Assembly (NCBI GenBank): GCA_963734955.1
Contig: CAVTJO010000009.1
Coordinates: 44,512 to 108,511 of the forward strand
DNA length: 64,000 bases
Direction: 5' to 3'
From: UBA11986 sp963734955
GTDB taxonomy: Bacteria; Bacteroidota; Ignavibacteria; UBA10030; UBA6906
The notes under the pieces were generated by a model that saw nothing but the letters and a program-made list of their open reading frames with translations, was not told where the DNA came from and did no database searches. Of this stretch, positions 46,097 through 54,934 are shown in pieces (the first letter of the stretch is position 1; every line of letters starts with the position of its first letter). The position numbers and the translations under genes are program-made.

Positions 46097-46987
46097 TCAT
46101 TCCTTCTCCAGCATCTCCCTTGCCTTCAGGAGACTCTTCTTTCTCTCCGCACTCACGTCAGGGTACCTGAGGTTCAATGAGTCGAGTTTAGCAACGATGA
46201 TATCCGACACTGCCGCACGGGTGAACCATTTGTGATCGGCGGGGATGATGTACCACGGCGCCCAGTCCGTGCTCGTATGGGTGAACATTTCCTCGTAGGC
46301 CTTCATATATTCATCCCAGTGGCGGCGCTCTTCAACATCATCGGCGGAGAACTTCCAGTTCTTCTCGGGCGTGTCAATGCGATCGAGGAAGCGGCGTTTC
46401 TGTTCCTTCTTTGAGACATTCAGAAAGAACTTGAGGATGATCGTCCCGTTTCGGACGAGATGATGCTCAAGGGTGTTGATGTCCTCAAAGCGGTGCTTCC
46501 AAACCTCCCCGTCAAGCGCAGTCTTGGGAAGGTGCTCCTTTGCAAGAAACTCCGGATGCACACGCACAACAAGCACTTCCTCGTAGTACGAGCGATTGAA
46601 GATGCCGATGCGCCCCCGCTCGGGCAATGCTTTCGTGGTCCGCCAGAGATAATCGTGATTCAGTTCCTCAACGGATGGAGCCTTGAAACTAAACACCTGG
46701 CAACCCTGCGGATTCACCCCGGACATGACGTGCTTGATAACGCCGTCCTTGCCGGCAGCGTCCATCGCCTGGAAGACAAGAAGGAGCGCAAATGTATTCT
46801 GCGCATATAGAACATCCTGCAGCTTTGCCAGTGCCTCGATATCGTCGGCGAGTTTCTTTTGCGCCTCCATCTTATCCTTGAACTTGCCAGTGAACCCGGG
46901 GTCGTAGTCGTTGAGATGGGCCTTCTTGCCCGGTTTGAAGATGAAGACGTCGTGGTTCACACGAATCGTTGTTCTATTGTTTTGCAT
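46097..46987 (-). CDS. ppk2: Polyphosphate:nucleotide phosphotransferase (PPK2 family)
   Basis: A 296-residue PPK2-type kinase that uses polyphosphate to phosphorylate nucleoside mono- or diphosphates. Motifs include the Walker A-like FQAMDAAGKDGVIKHVMSG, the lid FNRSYYEEVLVVRVHPEF and FFLNVSKKEQKRRFLDRIDT. Length fits the ~300-residue class that phosphorylates NMPs or ADP. The start at 46987 overlaps the 3' end of the uridine kinase gene by 14 bases, suggesting a two-gene operon in which pyrimidine salvage supplies NMP that PPK2 can raise to NDP/NTP. Exact nucleotide preference is not readable. Confidence 0.94.
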   Translation of the reverse strand: MQNNRTTIRVNHDVFIFKPGKKAHLNDYDPGFTGKFKDKMEAQKKLADDIEALAKLQDVLYAQNTFALLLVFQAMDAAGKDGVIKHVMSGVNPQGCQVFSFKAPSVEELNHDYLWRTTKALPERGRIGIFNRSYYEEVLVVRVHPEFLAKEHLPKTALDGEVWKHRFEDINTLEHHLVRNGTIILKFFLNVSKKEQKRRFLDRIDTPEKNWKFSADDVEERRHWDEYMKAYEEMFTHTSTDWAPWYIIPADHKWFTRAAVSDIIVAKLDSLNLRYPDVSAERKKSLLKAREMLEKE

Positions 46988-47624
46988 TCTCTCTCCCCCC
47001 GGCCTCGAGGTCTCTCATCATCATATGAATCCTCGATGCAACCATCTGGATCGCAACCGTGTTCTCCGCCCCTCTCGGAATGATGATATCCGCCCAAACC
47101 TTGCTCGGCTCCACGAATTCCAAATGCATCGGCTTGACGGTGTTGATGTACTGCTGCATGACGGATTCTATGGAACGGCCACGCTCAAGGATATCGCGCC
47201 TGATGCGGCGGAGAAGCCGTTCGTCGGCATCGGTATCCACGAAGAGCTTGATATCCATGAGGTCACGGAGACACTTATCCGTGAAGATGAGGATCCCGTC
47301 GATGATCACAATCTCACGCGGATCCACATGACGTGTCGCGTCCATTCTCTTGTGAGTGGTGAAATTGTAGATCGGAACATCGGTGCCATTGCCATTCTTC
47401 AGCTCCCGGATATGCCGGATGAGCAGATCGGTCTCGAGCGAACTCGGATGGTCGAAGTTGATTTCCTCCGGCCGTTTGCCGCCGTGGGCACTGATGTCCT
47501 TGTAGTACGAGTCATGCTGAATGACGTCGATTCGGGCTCTGTCGATATGCTCGAGAATCTTGTTGGTCACGGTGGTCTTGCCGGAACCGGTGCCTCCGGC
47601 GATTCCAATGACGAGCGATTGCAT
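46974..47624 (-). CDS. udk: Uridine kinase
   Basis: A 216-residue kinase that makes UMP or CMP from uridine or cytidine. The Walker A GGTGSGKTTVTNKIL starts right after MQSLVIGIA; further family blocks are IDVIQHDSYYKDIS, NFDHPSSLETDLLIRH, PIYNFTTHKRMDATRH, IVIIDGILIFTDKCLRDLMD, VDTDADERLLRRIRRDI and RGAENTVAIQMVASRI. I chose MQSLV at 47624; a longer frame open upstream adds 56 residues with no similarity. It is followed, with a 14-base overlap, by the PPK2 gene. Confidence 0.95.
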   Translation of the reverse strand: MQSLVIGIAGGTGSGKTTVTNKILEHIDRARIDVIQHDSYYKDISAHGGKRPEEINFDHPSSLETDLLIRHIRELKNGNGTDVPIYNFTTHKRMDATRHVDPREIVIIDGILIFTDKCLRDLMDIKLFVDTDADERLLRRIRRDILERGRSIESVMQQYINTVKPMHLEFVEPSKVWADIIIPRGAENTVAIQMVASRIHMMMRDLEAGGRENAKQ

Positions 47625-47878
47625 GGCAGGATGAATGATGAGTATGTGGGTTACGAAGCCGCAGAAATGTAACACTTCTCGTTGTGAAGTGCCAACGGCG
47701 CTCGTCACCAAGGGATTTCTATCCTGTGAAGGGGTTATGGATATCTCCCTTTCTGTTCTTAATTTCGGCGAACCTGGCGAGTGAAGGTCCACAAGAGGTT
47801 GAACTTTAGTTAAACAGTCAGTATGATGTGCTCACTTCTCTGACACTCACACTGTGCCCATGACGTTCTTTACAGCCC

Positions 47879-49021
47879 TTGCACGCGCAACTCAGGAGCC
47901 GTGTCCGGTTCGACCGGAACGAATTCTCGGGGGCGTTCGGCGATATCGGAACCGACCTGCCGCTCATCGTCGGGATGCTGCTCGTTTCCGGCATGGACAG
48001 CGCAAGCGTGTTGATTGCCTACGGCACACTCCAGATCTTCACCGCTCTTACGTACGGGATTCCCATGCCGGTCCAACCGCTCAAGGCTGTTGCCGCACTG
48101 GTCATAGCTCAACACATCGGAGGAAACGTGGTGTACGGTGCCGGACTCAGTATCGGCATTGTCATGCTGGTGATGACCCTGACCGGCACTCTTGACTGGC
48201 TTGCACGGGCAATTCCTCATTCGGTGGTGAGAGGAATCCAGTTTGGACTTGGACTGCAGCTGGCTTACGTCTCGTTGTTCAATTACATCCAGTCGAATGA
48301 AGTGGGTGGATATATACTTGCCGCACTCGCATTTGCGCTCACCATCAGTCTGTTGGGAAACCGGAGGTTCCCACCGGCAGTCCCCGTGATCGGCCTCGGA
48401 ATCCTTTATATGATTTTTTTTCAGAAGCCCTGGCCGGCATTCACATCAGGTTTCGGCCTGGCAATACCCCTCATCCACCTCCCGACTCCATCCGATATCG
48501 TGGAAGGGTTTCTGTTGTTGGCGCTTCCACAGATCCCCCTCTCCCTTGGAAACTCCCTGCTTGCAACCGAGCGCATCACAAGGGATTTTTTCCCCGAACG
48601 GGCTGTGCCCTTGCGAAAACTTGGATTGACCTACTCGGTGATGAACCTGGTGGCACCGTTCGTGGGAGGTATTCCGGTGTGTCACGGCTCAGGAGGCATG
48701 GCAGGACACTATCTGTTCGGGGCACGGACCGGGGGATCGATCGTCATCTACGGATCACTCTATATTGCTCTCGGCGTGTTCTTCAGCCACGGGTTTGCAC
48801 TGTTCACACGCGCCTTCCCGCTCCCGATTCTTGGAGTAATTCTTCTCTTCGAGAGCATTGCCCTCCTGAGACTTGTCCGGGATACAGCAGACTCCACCTC
48901 AGATATATCGATCGCTCTCATTGTCGGTCTCCTGTCTTTCGGCCTTCCATCGGGATACCTGGTCGGAATGATTGTTGGAGTGATCCTCAGTCTCGCAAAG
49001 GACCGATTGAACCTCGGGTAG
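47879..49021 (+). CDS. Molybdate/sulfate transporter (MOT1/SulP-like)
   Basis: A ~380-residue inner-membrane protein of the MOT1/SulP-related family (putative sulfate or molybdate carrier). Signature regions are FSGAFGDIGTDLPLIVGML near the start, YGTLQIFTALTYGIPMPVQP and VGGIPVCHGSGGMAGHYLFG, which match the MOT1 family. About ten membrane segments are predicted. The frame has no ATG before the conserved region; a TTG at 47879 is the only candidate, while an ATG at 47860 is in another frame, so the 5' end may carry a frameshift too. The next gene on the other strand is convergent with only a 25-base gap. No moa/mod genes are near. Confidence 0.85.
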   Translation: MHAQLRSRVRFDRNEFSGAFGDIGTDLPLIVGMLLVSGMDSASVLIAYGTLQIFTALTYGIPMPVQPLKAVAALVIAQHIGGNVVYGAGLSIGIVMLVMTLTGTLDWLARAIPHSVVRGIQFGLGLQLAYVSLFNYIQSNEVGGYILAALAFALTISLLGNRRFPPAVPVIGLGILYMIFFQKPWPAFTSGFGLAIPLIHLPTPSDIVEGFLLLALPQIPLSLGNSLLATERITRDFFPERAVPLRKLGLTYSVMNLVAPFVGGIPVCHGSGGMAGHYLFGARTGGSIVIYGSLYIALGVFFSHGFALFTRAFPLPILGVILLFESIALLRLVRDTADSTSDISIALIVGLLSFGLPSGYLVGMIVGVILSLAKDRLNLG

Positions 49022-49046
49022 GGGGAACCTGGACGTTGCCGGTCAG

Positions 49047-50054
49047 TTACTTCTGCGGTGGGATATAGATATTGAACTTCCTGATGCGATACATGAGGTT
49101 GGGTTCTGTCATGGAAAGCATGCGGGCGGTTTTCCGCTGGTCAAAGTTGTATCTGTTCAACGCCCGCTCGATGACGGATTTCTCCAGTGAAGCAAGGGAT
49201 TCCTCAACTGCAAGGCGCTTCCCCGCCTGAATTGTCCGGAACATCTCCCACGCCGTATCGATCTCATCGGAGAATGGGGAGGGCAGTTCGACTGTTTCCT
49301 CGCGGGAATTCACGGCAGCCTGTTCGATCACGTATCTCAGCTCGGACACGTTCGCCCGCCATTGCCTCGCGTTGAGCTGGTCGAACGTCTCCTTCGTCAC
49401 CCTCCAGAACTCAAACCCCTCCTTCGGGCTCACGGTACTCAGAAGAGTCTTGACGAGCGATGGAAGCTCGTCGCGGCGCTCACGGAGCGGCGGGATCTGG
49501 CAGATCTCGAAATGTTGCATGCTTCGTGCAAAGGATTCGATAAGGACTTTGTTCCGGAGCAGCTCACGCCATGGAGTCGTGGTCGAAACAACGACACAGG
49601 TGTTGACATACGCCGATCGTTGACTACCCTGCTGTTCGATGAGAAACCGGGATAACATGGTCTGGTGCATAATGCTGAAGTCGCCGACGCCATGCAGGTA
49701 CAACATGGAATATCCTTCCAGCGTGGGGAGCGGCCTTCCGATTTTCCCCTCGAGCAGTCTCCGGTCTTCATTGAAGAGAACCGCCCTCAGCATCTCCTGT
49801 GACGTTTCGGAAGTTACCTCGACAAACTCCGCGCCGGCACCCTGTGTCCTCTGTTCATGAAGCAGCATGGCGTGGAACCTCTTTCCGGCACCCGGCTCTC
49901 CTTCCATCACAAGGTGTACGGGGAAACCGACGAAGCGCTTGATGCGCTCCAAAGCCCTGGTACTCCCCAGCGTAAGGTCAGCGTCGCCGACCCCTTCAAG
50001 AACAACAGGTGTCGAAGATTGTTGAGATTCTACCGTGTTTGAGGGTGGATACAT
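49047..50054 (-). CDS. Degenerate sigma-54-type AAA+ protein with Fis-type HTH
   Basis: A 335-residue protein with an AAA+ module and a C-terminal Fis-type HTH. A Walker A-like GEPGAGKRFHAMLL, a block PPLRERRDELPSLVKTLL and the C-terminal helix-turn-helix RYNFDQRKTARMLSMTEPNL are the recognisable NtrC-family features. There is no receiver domain and, importantly, no GAFTGA loop that contacts sigma-54, and the Walker B region is atypical (SMLYLHGVGDFS). It therefore probably does not activate sigma-54 promoters in the usual way; it may be a repressor-like or diverged relative. It lies 12 bases downstream of the aminotransferase gene and is likely co-transcribed with it. Confidence 0.75.
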   Translation of the reverse strand: MYPPSNTVESQQSSTPVVLEGVGDADLTLGSTRALERIKRFVGFPVHLVMEGEPGAGKRFHAMLLHEQRTQGAGAEFVEVTSETSQEMLRAVLFNEDRRLLEGKIGRPLPTLEGYSMLYLHGVGDFSIMHQTMLSRFLIEQQGSQRSAYVNTCVVVSTTTPWRELLRNKVLIESFARSMQHFEICQIPPLRERRDELPSLVKTLLSTVSPKEGFEFWRVTKETFDQLNARQWRANVSELRYVIEQAAVNSREETVELPSPFSDEIDTAWEMFRTIQAGKRLAVEESLASLEKSVIERALNRYNFDQRKTARMLSMTEPNLMYRIRKFNIYIPPQK

Positions 50055-50066
50055 GTAGTCGGGCTG

Positions 50067-51233
50067 TTACATTTTGGCAAATGCTGTCCGGATGCGCTCG
50101 AGAGCCGTCCGGATATTCTCCACTGAATTTGCGTACGAAAAACGAAGGTACCCTTCCCCGAAGGCACCGAAGGCGGTCCCCGACAGTCCCGCCACACCAG
50201 CCTCGTTTAACAGATACTCTGCAACGAACCTCGAAGGTTTCCCTGTCCCCATGATATTCGGAAACACATAAAACGCTCCAAGCGGCTTGTGGCAGCGAAC
50301 GCCCGGAATGGCATTCAGCCCGTCCACAATCACATCTCTTCTGCGTTTGAACTCGGCAACCATTCCTTCTACAGCATCCTGTCGCCCGGCCAGCGCTTCC
50401 ATGCCCGCAACCTGCGTGAAACTCGCAGTGCAGGACGTGGCATTGATCTGCAACTGGGCGACGTGCGGCGCCAGCCATTCCGGCATGACACCAAACCCTA
50501 GCCGCCAGCCCGTCATTGCATACGTCTTGGAGAACCCATCAAGAATGATCGTCCGTTCCGGCATCCCGGGAAACCGCGTAATGCTGGTATGGGTGAACCC
50601 ATCGTAAATAATGCGTGAATAAATCTCGTCCGATAGCACGATAAGATCATGCTGCACGGCAAGCTCGGCGATCTGCTCGAGGTCGTCGCTTGTGAGGATG
50701 CCCCCCGTCGGGTTCTGTGGCGTATTGATGATCAGCATCCGCGTTCTCGGGGTAATCAGCCGCCGCAGTTCATTGATGTCGAACCGGAAGCCTTTCGATT
50801 CCTCCAGAGCGAGCGGCACGGGCGTGGCACCGACAAAGTTGATGACCGACTCGTAGATCGGGAATCCGGGGTTGGGATAGATCACCTCATCCCCCGGGTC
50901 AACGCATGCCATGATTGCAAAGAACATGATCGGCTTGCCGCCAGGCGTGACAACAACCTGGTTGGGAGTGAAGTGGACCCCCCGGTGCTTTGTCATGTAC
51001 TCGGCTATGGTCTTGCGCAGTTCCGGAAGTCCGGGCGCAGGCCCATAGTGCGTGTAACCCTTGTCGAGGGCGACTTTTGCGGCGTCCCTGATATTCACCG
51101 GTGTGTCGAAGTCCGGTTCGCCGATTTCAAGATGAATGATGTGTTTGCCTTGAGCTTCGAGTGCCCGCGCCTTCACCAGAACTTCAAACGCGGTCTCGGT
51201 TCCGAGCGATTTCATCCGTTGTGCAATACGCAT
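50067..51233 (-). CDS. Aspartate/aromatic-type PLP aminotransferase (class I)
   Basis: A 388-residue class I/II aminotransferase. Motifs include IHLEIGEPDFDTPVNIRD, YTHYGPAPGLPELRKTIAEY, NTPQNPTGGIL, DLIVLSDEIYSRIIY and the PLP-lysine motif FSKTYAMTGWRLGFG. The family transfers an amino group to 2-oxoglutarate from aspartate or similar amino acids, but substrate range cannot be assigned from these motifs. The start at 51233 has AAGG upstream. It is followed in the same direction by the degenerate AAA+ regulator, and the two probably form an operon. Confidence 0.93.
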   Translation of the reverse strand: MRIAQRMKSLGTETAFEVLVKARALEAQGKHIIHLEIGEPDFDTPVNIRDAAKVALDKGYTHYGPAPGLPELRKTIAEYMTKHRGVHFTPNQVVVTPGGKPIMFFAIMACVDPGDEVIYPNPGFPIYESVINFVGATPVPLALEESKGFRFDINELRRLITPRTRMLIINTPQNPTGGILTSDDLEQIAELAVQHDLIVLSDEIYSRIIYDGFTHTSITRFPGMPERTIILDGFSKTYAMTGWRLGFGVMPEWLAPHVAQLQINATSCTASFTQVAGMEALAGRQDAVEGMVAEFKRRRDVIVDGLNAIPGVRCHKPLGAFYVFPNIMGTGKPSRFVAEYLLNEAGVAGLSGTAFGAFGEGYLRFSYANSVENIRTALERIRTAFAKM

Positions 51234-51509
51234 AAGGTGTATCCTTGCTCAAAGGTTGATGAAAATAATCCGGGAGGTTGATGTAGGAAACGCCAGGGTT
51301 CAACGATGTCACACACCAAGGTAGTAAAAATGCGTGAGATGGGCAAGTGGATGAACGGGTCTCCGGCTATTCTGATCCACGCATCTCAGCGGCGAGACGC
51401 CAAAAGCATCTCCCAAAGGGATCACTCGTGGCATTCGCGAGATTCTGATTCACCTTCGTTGTTCGGGGTCTTCGGTCTCTCCGTCGTTCAGATGTAGCCC
51501 AGGGTCGGT

Positions 51510-51937
51510 TCATGTGCGATCCTTCAGTCTTATCACGAGTTTCAATCCAGACCAGACCTCATCAATCGCGCACACCTTCACGTCCACGAGACCGTTCTCG
51601 AGGGCTATCTCCCGTATGATATTTTCATTCAAGTCCGTTTGCATCTTCGAGGCTTTCTTGGGCCACGAGATCCACAACGCACCATTTGATTCCATTTCCG
51701 TTTTCAGTTTCTTGATGTCGTTCACCAGCCGAGAAGCGTTCACCCCGAAATAGTGAATCACATCCTTCCGTGTCGCCGTGTCCTTGATGATCTTGACGCG
51801 GAGGGAAGATCCGTAAACAAGTTGAAATAGGTCTTGGGTTGATTGATGAGCTTGATCCTGGAATTTTCCACGATGCCGAGTTTCCTGGCCAGAGGTGTTC
51901 CGGAATATCCCGCCGGTTTGCTTTTTCCTATTGTCAT
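51510..51937 (-). CDS. DUF3052-family protein (frameshifted near 51800)
   Basis: Reconstructed as ~142 residues. The 5' part from the ATG at 51937 reads MTIGKSKPAGYSGTPLARKL and GIVENSRIKLINQPKTYFNL, the classic DUF3052 beginning. At CTTCCCTCCGCGTC the frame changes; the second part (KDVIHYFGVNASRLVNDIKK, GALWISWPKKASKMQTDL, GLVDVKVCAIDEVWSGLKLV) is typical of the family and ends at 51510. One base restores a full-length protein. The family is widespread in actinobacteria and Bacteroidota, with no established function. It is separated from neighbours by ~275 and ~155 bases with no evident features. Confidence 0.82.
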
Positions 51938-52092
51938 TGGTGTTGTCCTAATTCAAAAGGGTCGCCATCGTGAGCAATGCAATCTCTTGTTGTTCAGATT
52001 GTCTCGTCGCTTGCCTTCGCGGGATTTTCTTCTCCCAAAAGATCACGCCCGTAGTTTCTTTGGCACGCTCAGGATAGATGATTTTCCGACGC

Positions 52093-53073
52093 CTACTCCT
52101 CTACAACTTCCGCGCTCATTTTCGTCTTGGGGATGTCAGCGGACAACTCCTGGGAGGACAGCCGGGAGGCTGGCTTCGACTGGTTCGTGATGATGAGAAT
52201 CACTGCAAAAATGATGACCGTTGCAGCGAGCAGCATTTGAGCGTTGAACTCCTCCCCTGCAAGGCTCCATCCCAGGAAAATCGCAATCACCGGGTTGACA
52301 TAGGCATACGTGGCTACGCGCGAGGCATGTGCAACGCGCAGGAGCCACACATACGCGGTGAACCCGATGATGGAACCGAATACGCTCAGGTATCCAACGG
52401 AAAGCCATGAGCGGGCCGAGACCATGGCCGGATCGAAGCCCTGAAACTCCCCGCTGAGCGCCGCGGTAAACAGCAACACGGCGCCCGCTGCCAGCATCTC
52501 CATTGACGTCGCCAGCGCGGGTGAGGATGGAAGCACTGCCTTCCGGGAATACAATGAACCCACAGCCCATGATACTGTTGCGATCAAGAGGACTCCGGTC
52601 CCTGCAAGGTCGATGCGGTTGTGGCCGAAAAGCTGGTCAGTACCGATGAGCATGAGCACTCCGACAAACCCAACAACCAGTCCGATCATGACACCCGGGC
52701 GGGGCCTTGCGGCACCATGCCACAGCCAATCAAGAAGGACGATCCAGATTGGAACAGTCCCAACAAGGAGGGCTGCAATCCCGGACGGAACCCGTTGTTC
52801 CGCCCAGGTCACGCCTCCATTACCAACAAAGAGGAGCAGCGCGCCGATGATTGCCGCCGATCTCCATTCAATCCGCGTCGGTGGTTGCGCACCGCGCAAC
52901 CGGGCCCACGCGTACATCAGTGCGCCGGCGATAATGAATCTCATCGATGCCATCATGAACGGTGGAATACTCTCAACGCCAAACCGGATAGCAAGATACG
53001 TTGACCCCCACACGGTGTAAATTGCCGCGAACGCCGCAATCAATCGAACCTTCGATACTGCTCCTTCAACCAC
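52093..53073 (-). CDS. EamA-family drug/metabolite exporter
   Basis: A 326-residue inner-membrane protein with two EamA repeats and about ten membrane segments (AAFAAIYTVWGSTYLAIRFG, YAWARLRGAQPPTRIEWRS, GVTWAEQRVPSGIAALLVGT, TVSWAVGSLYSRKAVLPSS, FGSIIGFTAYVWLLRVAHA, YVNPVIAIFLGWSLAGEEF). The start is the GTG at 53073, which has AAGGAGG five bases upstream; an earlier in-frame ATG at 53103 lacks such a site. The family exports amino acids, purines or drugs; the substrate is not readable. It precedes a truncated PhzF gene in the same direction. Confidence 0.92.
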   Translation of the reverse strand: MVEGAVSKVRLIAAFAAIYTVWGSTYLAIRFGVESIPPFMMASMRFIIAGALMYAWARLRGAQPPTRIEWRSAAIIGALLLFVGNGGVTWAEQRVPSGIAALLVGTVPIWIVLLDWLWHGAARPRPGVMIGLVVGFVGVLMLIGTDQLFGHNRIDLAGTGVLLIATVSWAVGSLYSRKAVLPSSPALATSMEMLAAGAVLLFTAALSGEFQGFDPAMVSARSWLSVGYLSVFGSIIGFTAYVWLLRVAHASRVATYAYVNPVIAIFLGWSLAGEEFNAQMLLAATVIIFAVILIITNQSKPASRLSSQELSADIPKTKMSAEVVEE

Positions 53074-53113
53074 AGTAACCTCCTTGTGTAATACCGAGGG
53101 CACGTCACAGATG

Positions 53114-53489
53114 CTAAAGTGAAACTTCTCCAGATATGTAAAAAGCGGCCCGACCGCCTATTTCGACGCGCTCATCCACCAGACTGCACTTCAAGCAACC
53201 GCCGCGTTCTGAAACTTGTCGTGCGGTCAACTCCGTTTTGCCGAGTCGTCTGCTCCAGTATGGTGTCAGGGTCGTATGAGCAGAGCCCGTTACCGAATCT
53301 TCGTTGATGCCCACTGCAGGAGCGAAGAAACGGGAAATGAAGTCCGTGCCTCTCCCCTTGTGCAGTGACAATGATCCCCCGCTCCTTCAGCTTCACAATA
53401 TTCGAGAAATTGGGGCTGATTGTTTCAACATCCCGCGGGCCGGAGAAGACGAGCATGAGATCGGTAAAACCTGGTTTTGCGATGCGCAT
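53114..53489 (-). pseudogene. PhzF-family protein, C-terminal fragment
   Basis: Only the C-terminal ~120 residues of a PhzF-type isomerase/epimerase are present, in two frames: KPGFTDLMLVFSGPRD and LKERGIIVTAQGE, then, after a one-base shift near 53360, GTDFISRFFAPAVGINEDSV, TGSAHTTLTPYWSRRLGK and GGRAAFYISG, which are the conserved C-terminal blocks of the family. The N-terminal half, which carries the catalytic glutamate, is absent; only ~70 bases separate the fragment from the DUF4861 gene. The remnant is therefore unlikely to be functional. Confidence 0.8.
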
Positions 53490-53561
53490 GCTGCCAACTA
53501 GACATCATTGAGTTCGATCAACAGGTAGACACCGAAAAGTCTCAGTTTCCCCGCTCGTTTC

Positions 53562-54719
53562 TCACTTGCCCCCTGATGTCACCTTGACCTTTAGCGGAGA
53601 TCGAAGCCTCATGGAGAATTCGGTCAGATACGTGCTCCAATCTTCGACACGCGAGAAATCACCGCTCCGTGTCCATCCGGCACCGGCGTGGTACGTCAGC
53701 GGATGGCCGCTCCTTGCCCGGCCGACGATAAGATACTGATCGTTGTCTTCAGCCATTCTCGTATATGAAGACTTCGGCATTACCACTCCGGTTCCGAGAT
53801 ACCCGTTGACGGAGTCCTCATTGGTCAATCCCCACAAACTGATCCAGCAATTCTTCTCGTCCTTATGCTCGGCAGTATTCGGCCGCTTCACCAAACCTGC
53901 AGCAATATCGATCTGTTCGCCTGGGTTCGGGCCTGTAAACGTCACCCGGATCACGTTCAGATTTTGTCCGGCATCGAGAGAAATACGACTCACTTCTCTG
54001 TAGATCATACCATCCACGTTAAGGCTATCATAGTACAACTCGAACATGGTGCGAATCGGACCATTGGCGATCGACCTGTACGATGAAAACACACCCGGCT
54101 GATATACCTTCTTGTTGTGCCAGATCGCCGAACCTCCGGCACCGAGTGTTCGGCCAACGTTGAAGAAATCCGCCCCTTCCCCGTGGTCGATGTGGTACGA
54201 CACCCTTGCTGATCCCGTATCTTCATCTCCCTTGTACCATTTCCGGACGACAAGGTCGCGCACACGCTTCACCCAGACGTCAATTCCGTTGCTCACCTCT
54301 TTCGCCAACGCAGGTCCGTACATGCGAAACGCGATGCGGTCGTTTTCCCAGGCGTAATCCTCTCTGGGCTTCATGAACCTGCCGTCAACTTTACTGTGGA
54401 GTTCATGTTCCACCCGGGGTTCCGCGTTCAGTACGAATGTCTTCGTCTCATTAGCCTCCAGATCCGACTGGAAGAGGAGCTCGTCTCCCACACTTTGGGA
54501 CAGTATCGTCGTTCCACTCTTCCGATCGATCACCGTGATATTGGCCGGTGATAAATCTGCAGCCTTCTTCTTGATGACTTCCCAACTCAGCGATATCGTT
54601 TCACTACGTCGAACAAATGCCGACGGATTCTCCACACTCACGAGCACTTGCCTTTCCCCTCCAAGAACAACATGCATCACAGATATAAGACAGAGTAACA
54701 TCAGTAGAATTCGTTTCAT
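53562..54719 (-). CDS. DUF4861-family exported protein
   Basis: A 385-residue protein with a signal peptide (MKRILLMLLCLISVMHVVLG). An N-terminal beta region carries VSVENPSAFVRRSETISLSW; the DUF4861 core (~100-380) has the family blocks ENDRIAFRMYGPAL, GIDVWVKRVRDLVVRKWY, DFFNVGRTLGAGGSAIWHN, PIRTMFELYYD and YHAGAGWTRSGDF. DUF4861 proteins are found in polysaccharide-use loci of Bacteroidota, next to pectin or ulvan enzymes, but their activity is not settled. Here it is isolated from the glycosidase cluster, with 270 bases upstream free of features and the PhzF fragment downstream. Confidence 0.85.
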   Translation of the reverse strand: MKRILLMLLCLISVMHVVLGGERQVLVSVENPSAFVRRSETISLSWEVIKKKAADLSPANITVIDRKSGTTILSQSVGDELLFQSDLEANETKTFVLNAEPRVEHELHSKVDGRFMKPREDYAWENDRIAFRMYGPALAKEVSNGIDVWVKRVRDLVVRKWYKGDEDTGSARVSYHIDHGEGADFFNVGRTLGAGGSAIWHNKKVYQPGVFSSYRSIANGPIRTMFELYYDSLNVDGMIYREVSRISLDAGQNLNVIRVTFTGPNPGEQIDIAAGLVKRPNTAEHKDEKNCWISLWGLTNEDSVNGYLGTGVVMPKSSYTRMAEDNDQYLIVGRARSGHPLTYHAGAGWTRSGDFSRVEDWSTYLTEFSMRLRSPLKVKVTSGGK

Positions 54720-54934
54720 AACAACACCTCACAGTAATTGGCCATTGGTGCCTCTGAAAGTCAGAACTTCCCGCTAAGGAACCGACTTAATGTATCTGAA
54801 GGGGTCGGCTTTGTCAAATGAAAAATCCGGGAAGCCGGCAAATGTCACTGGACGTTGTCTTTCAAGGACCAACGTGAGGAGGCTTTCTATCGATGAGAAT
54901 GAAGGAGGGACTTTGAGAGGGAAAACAGGAACAG

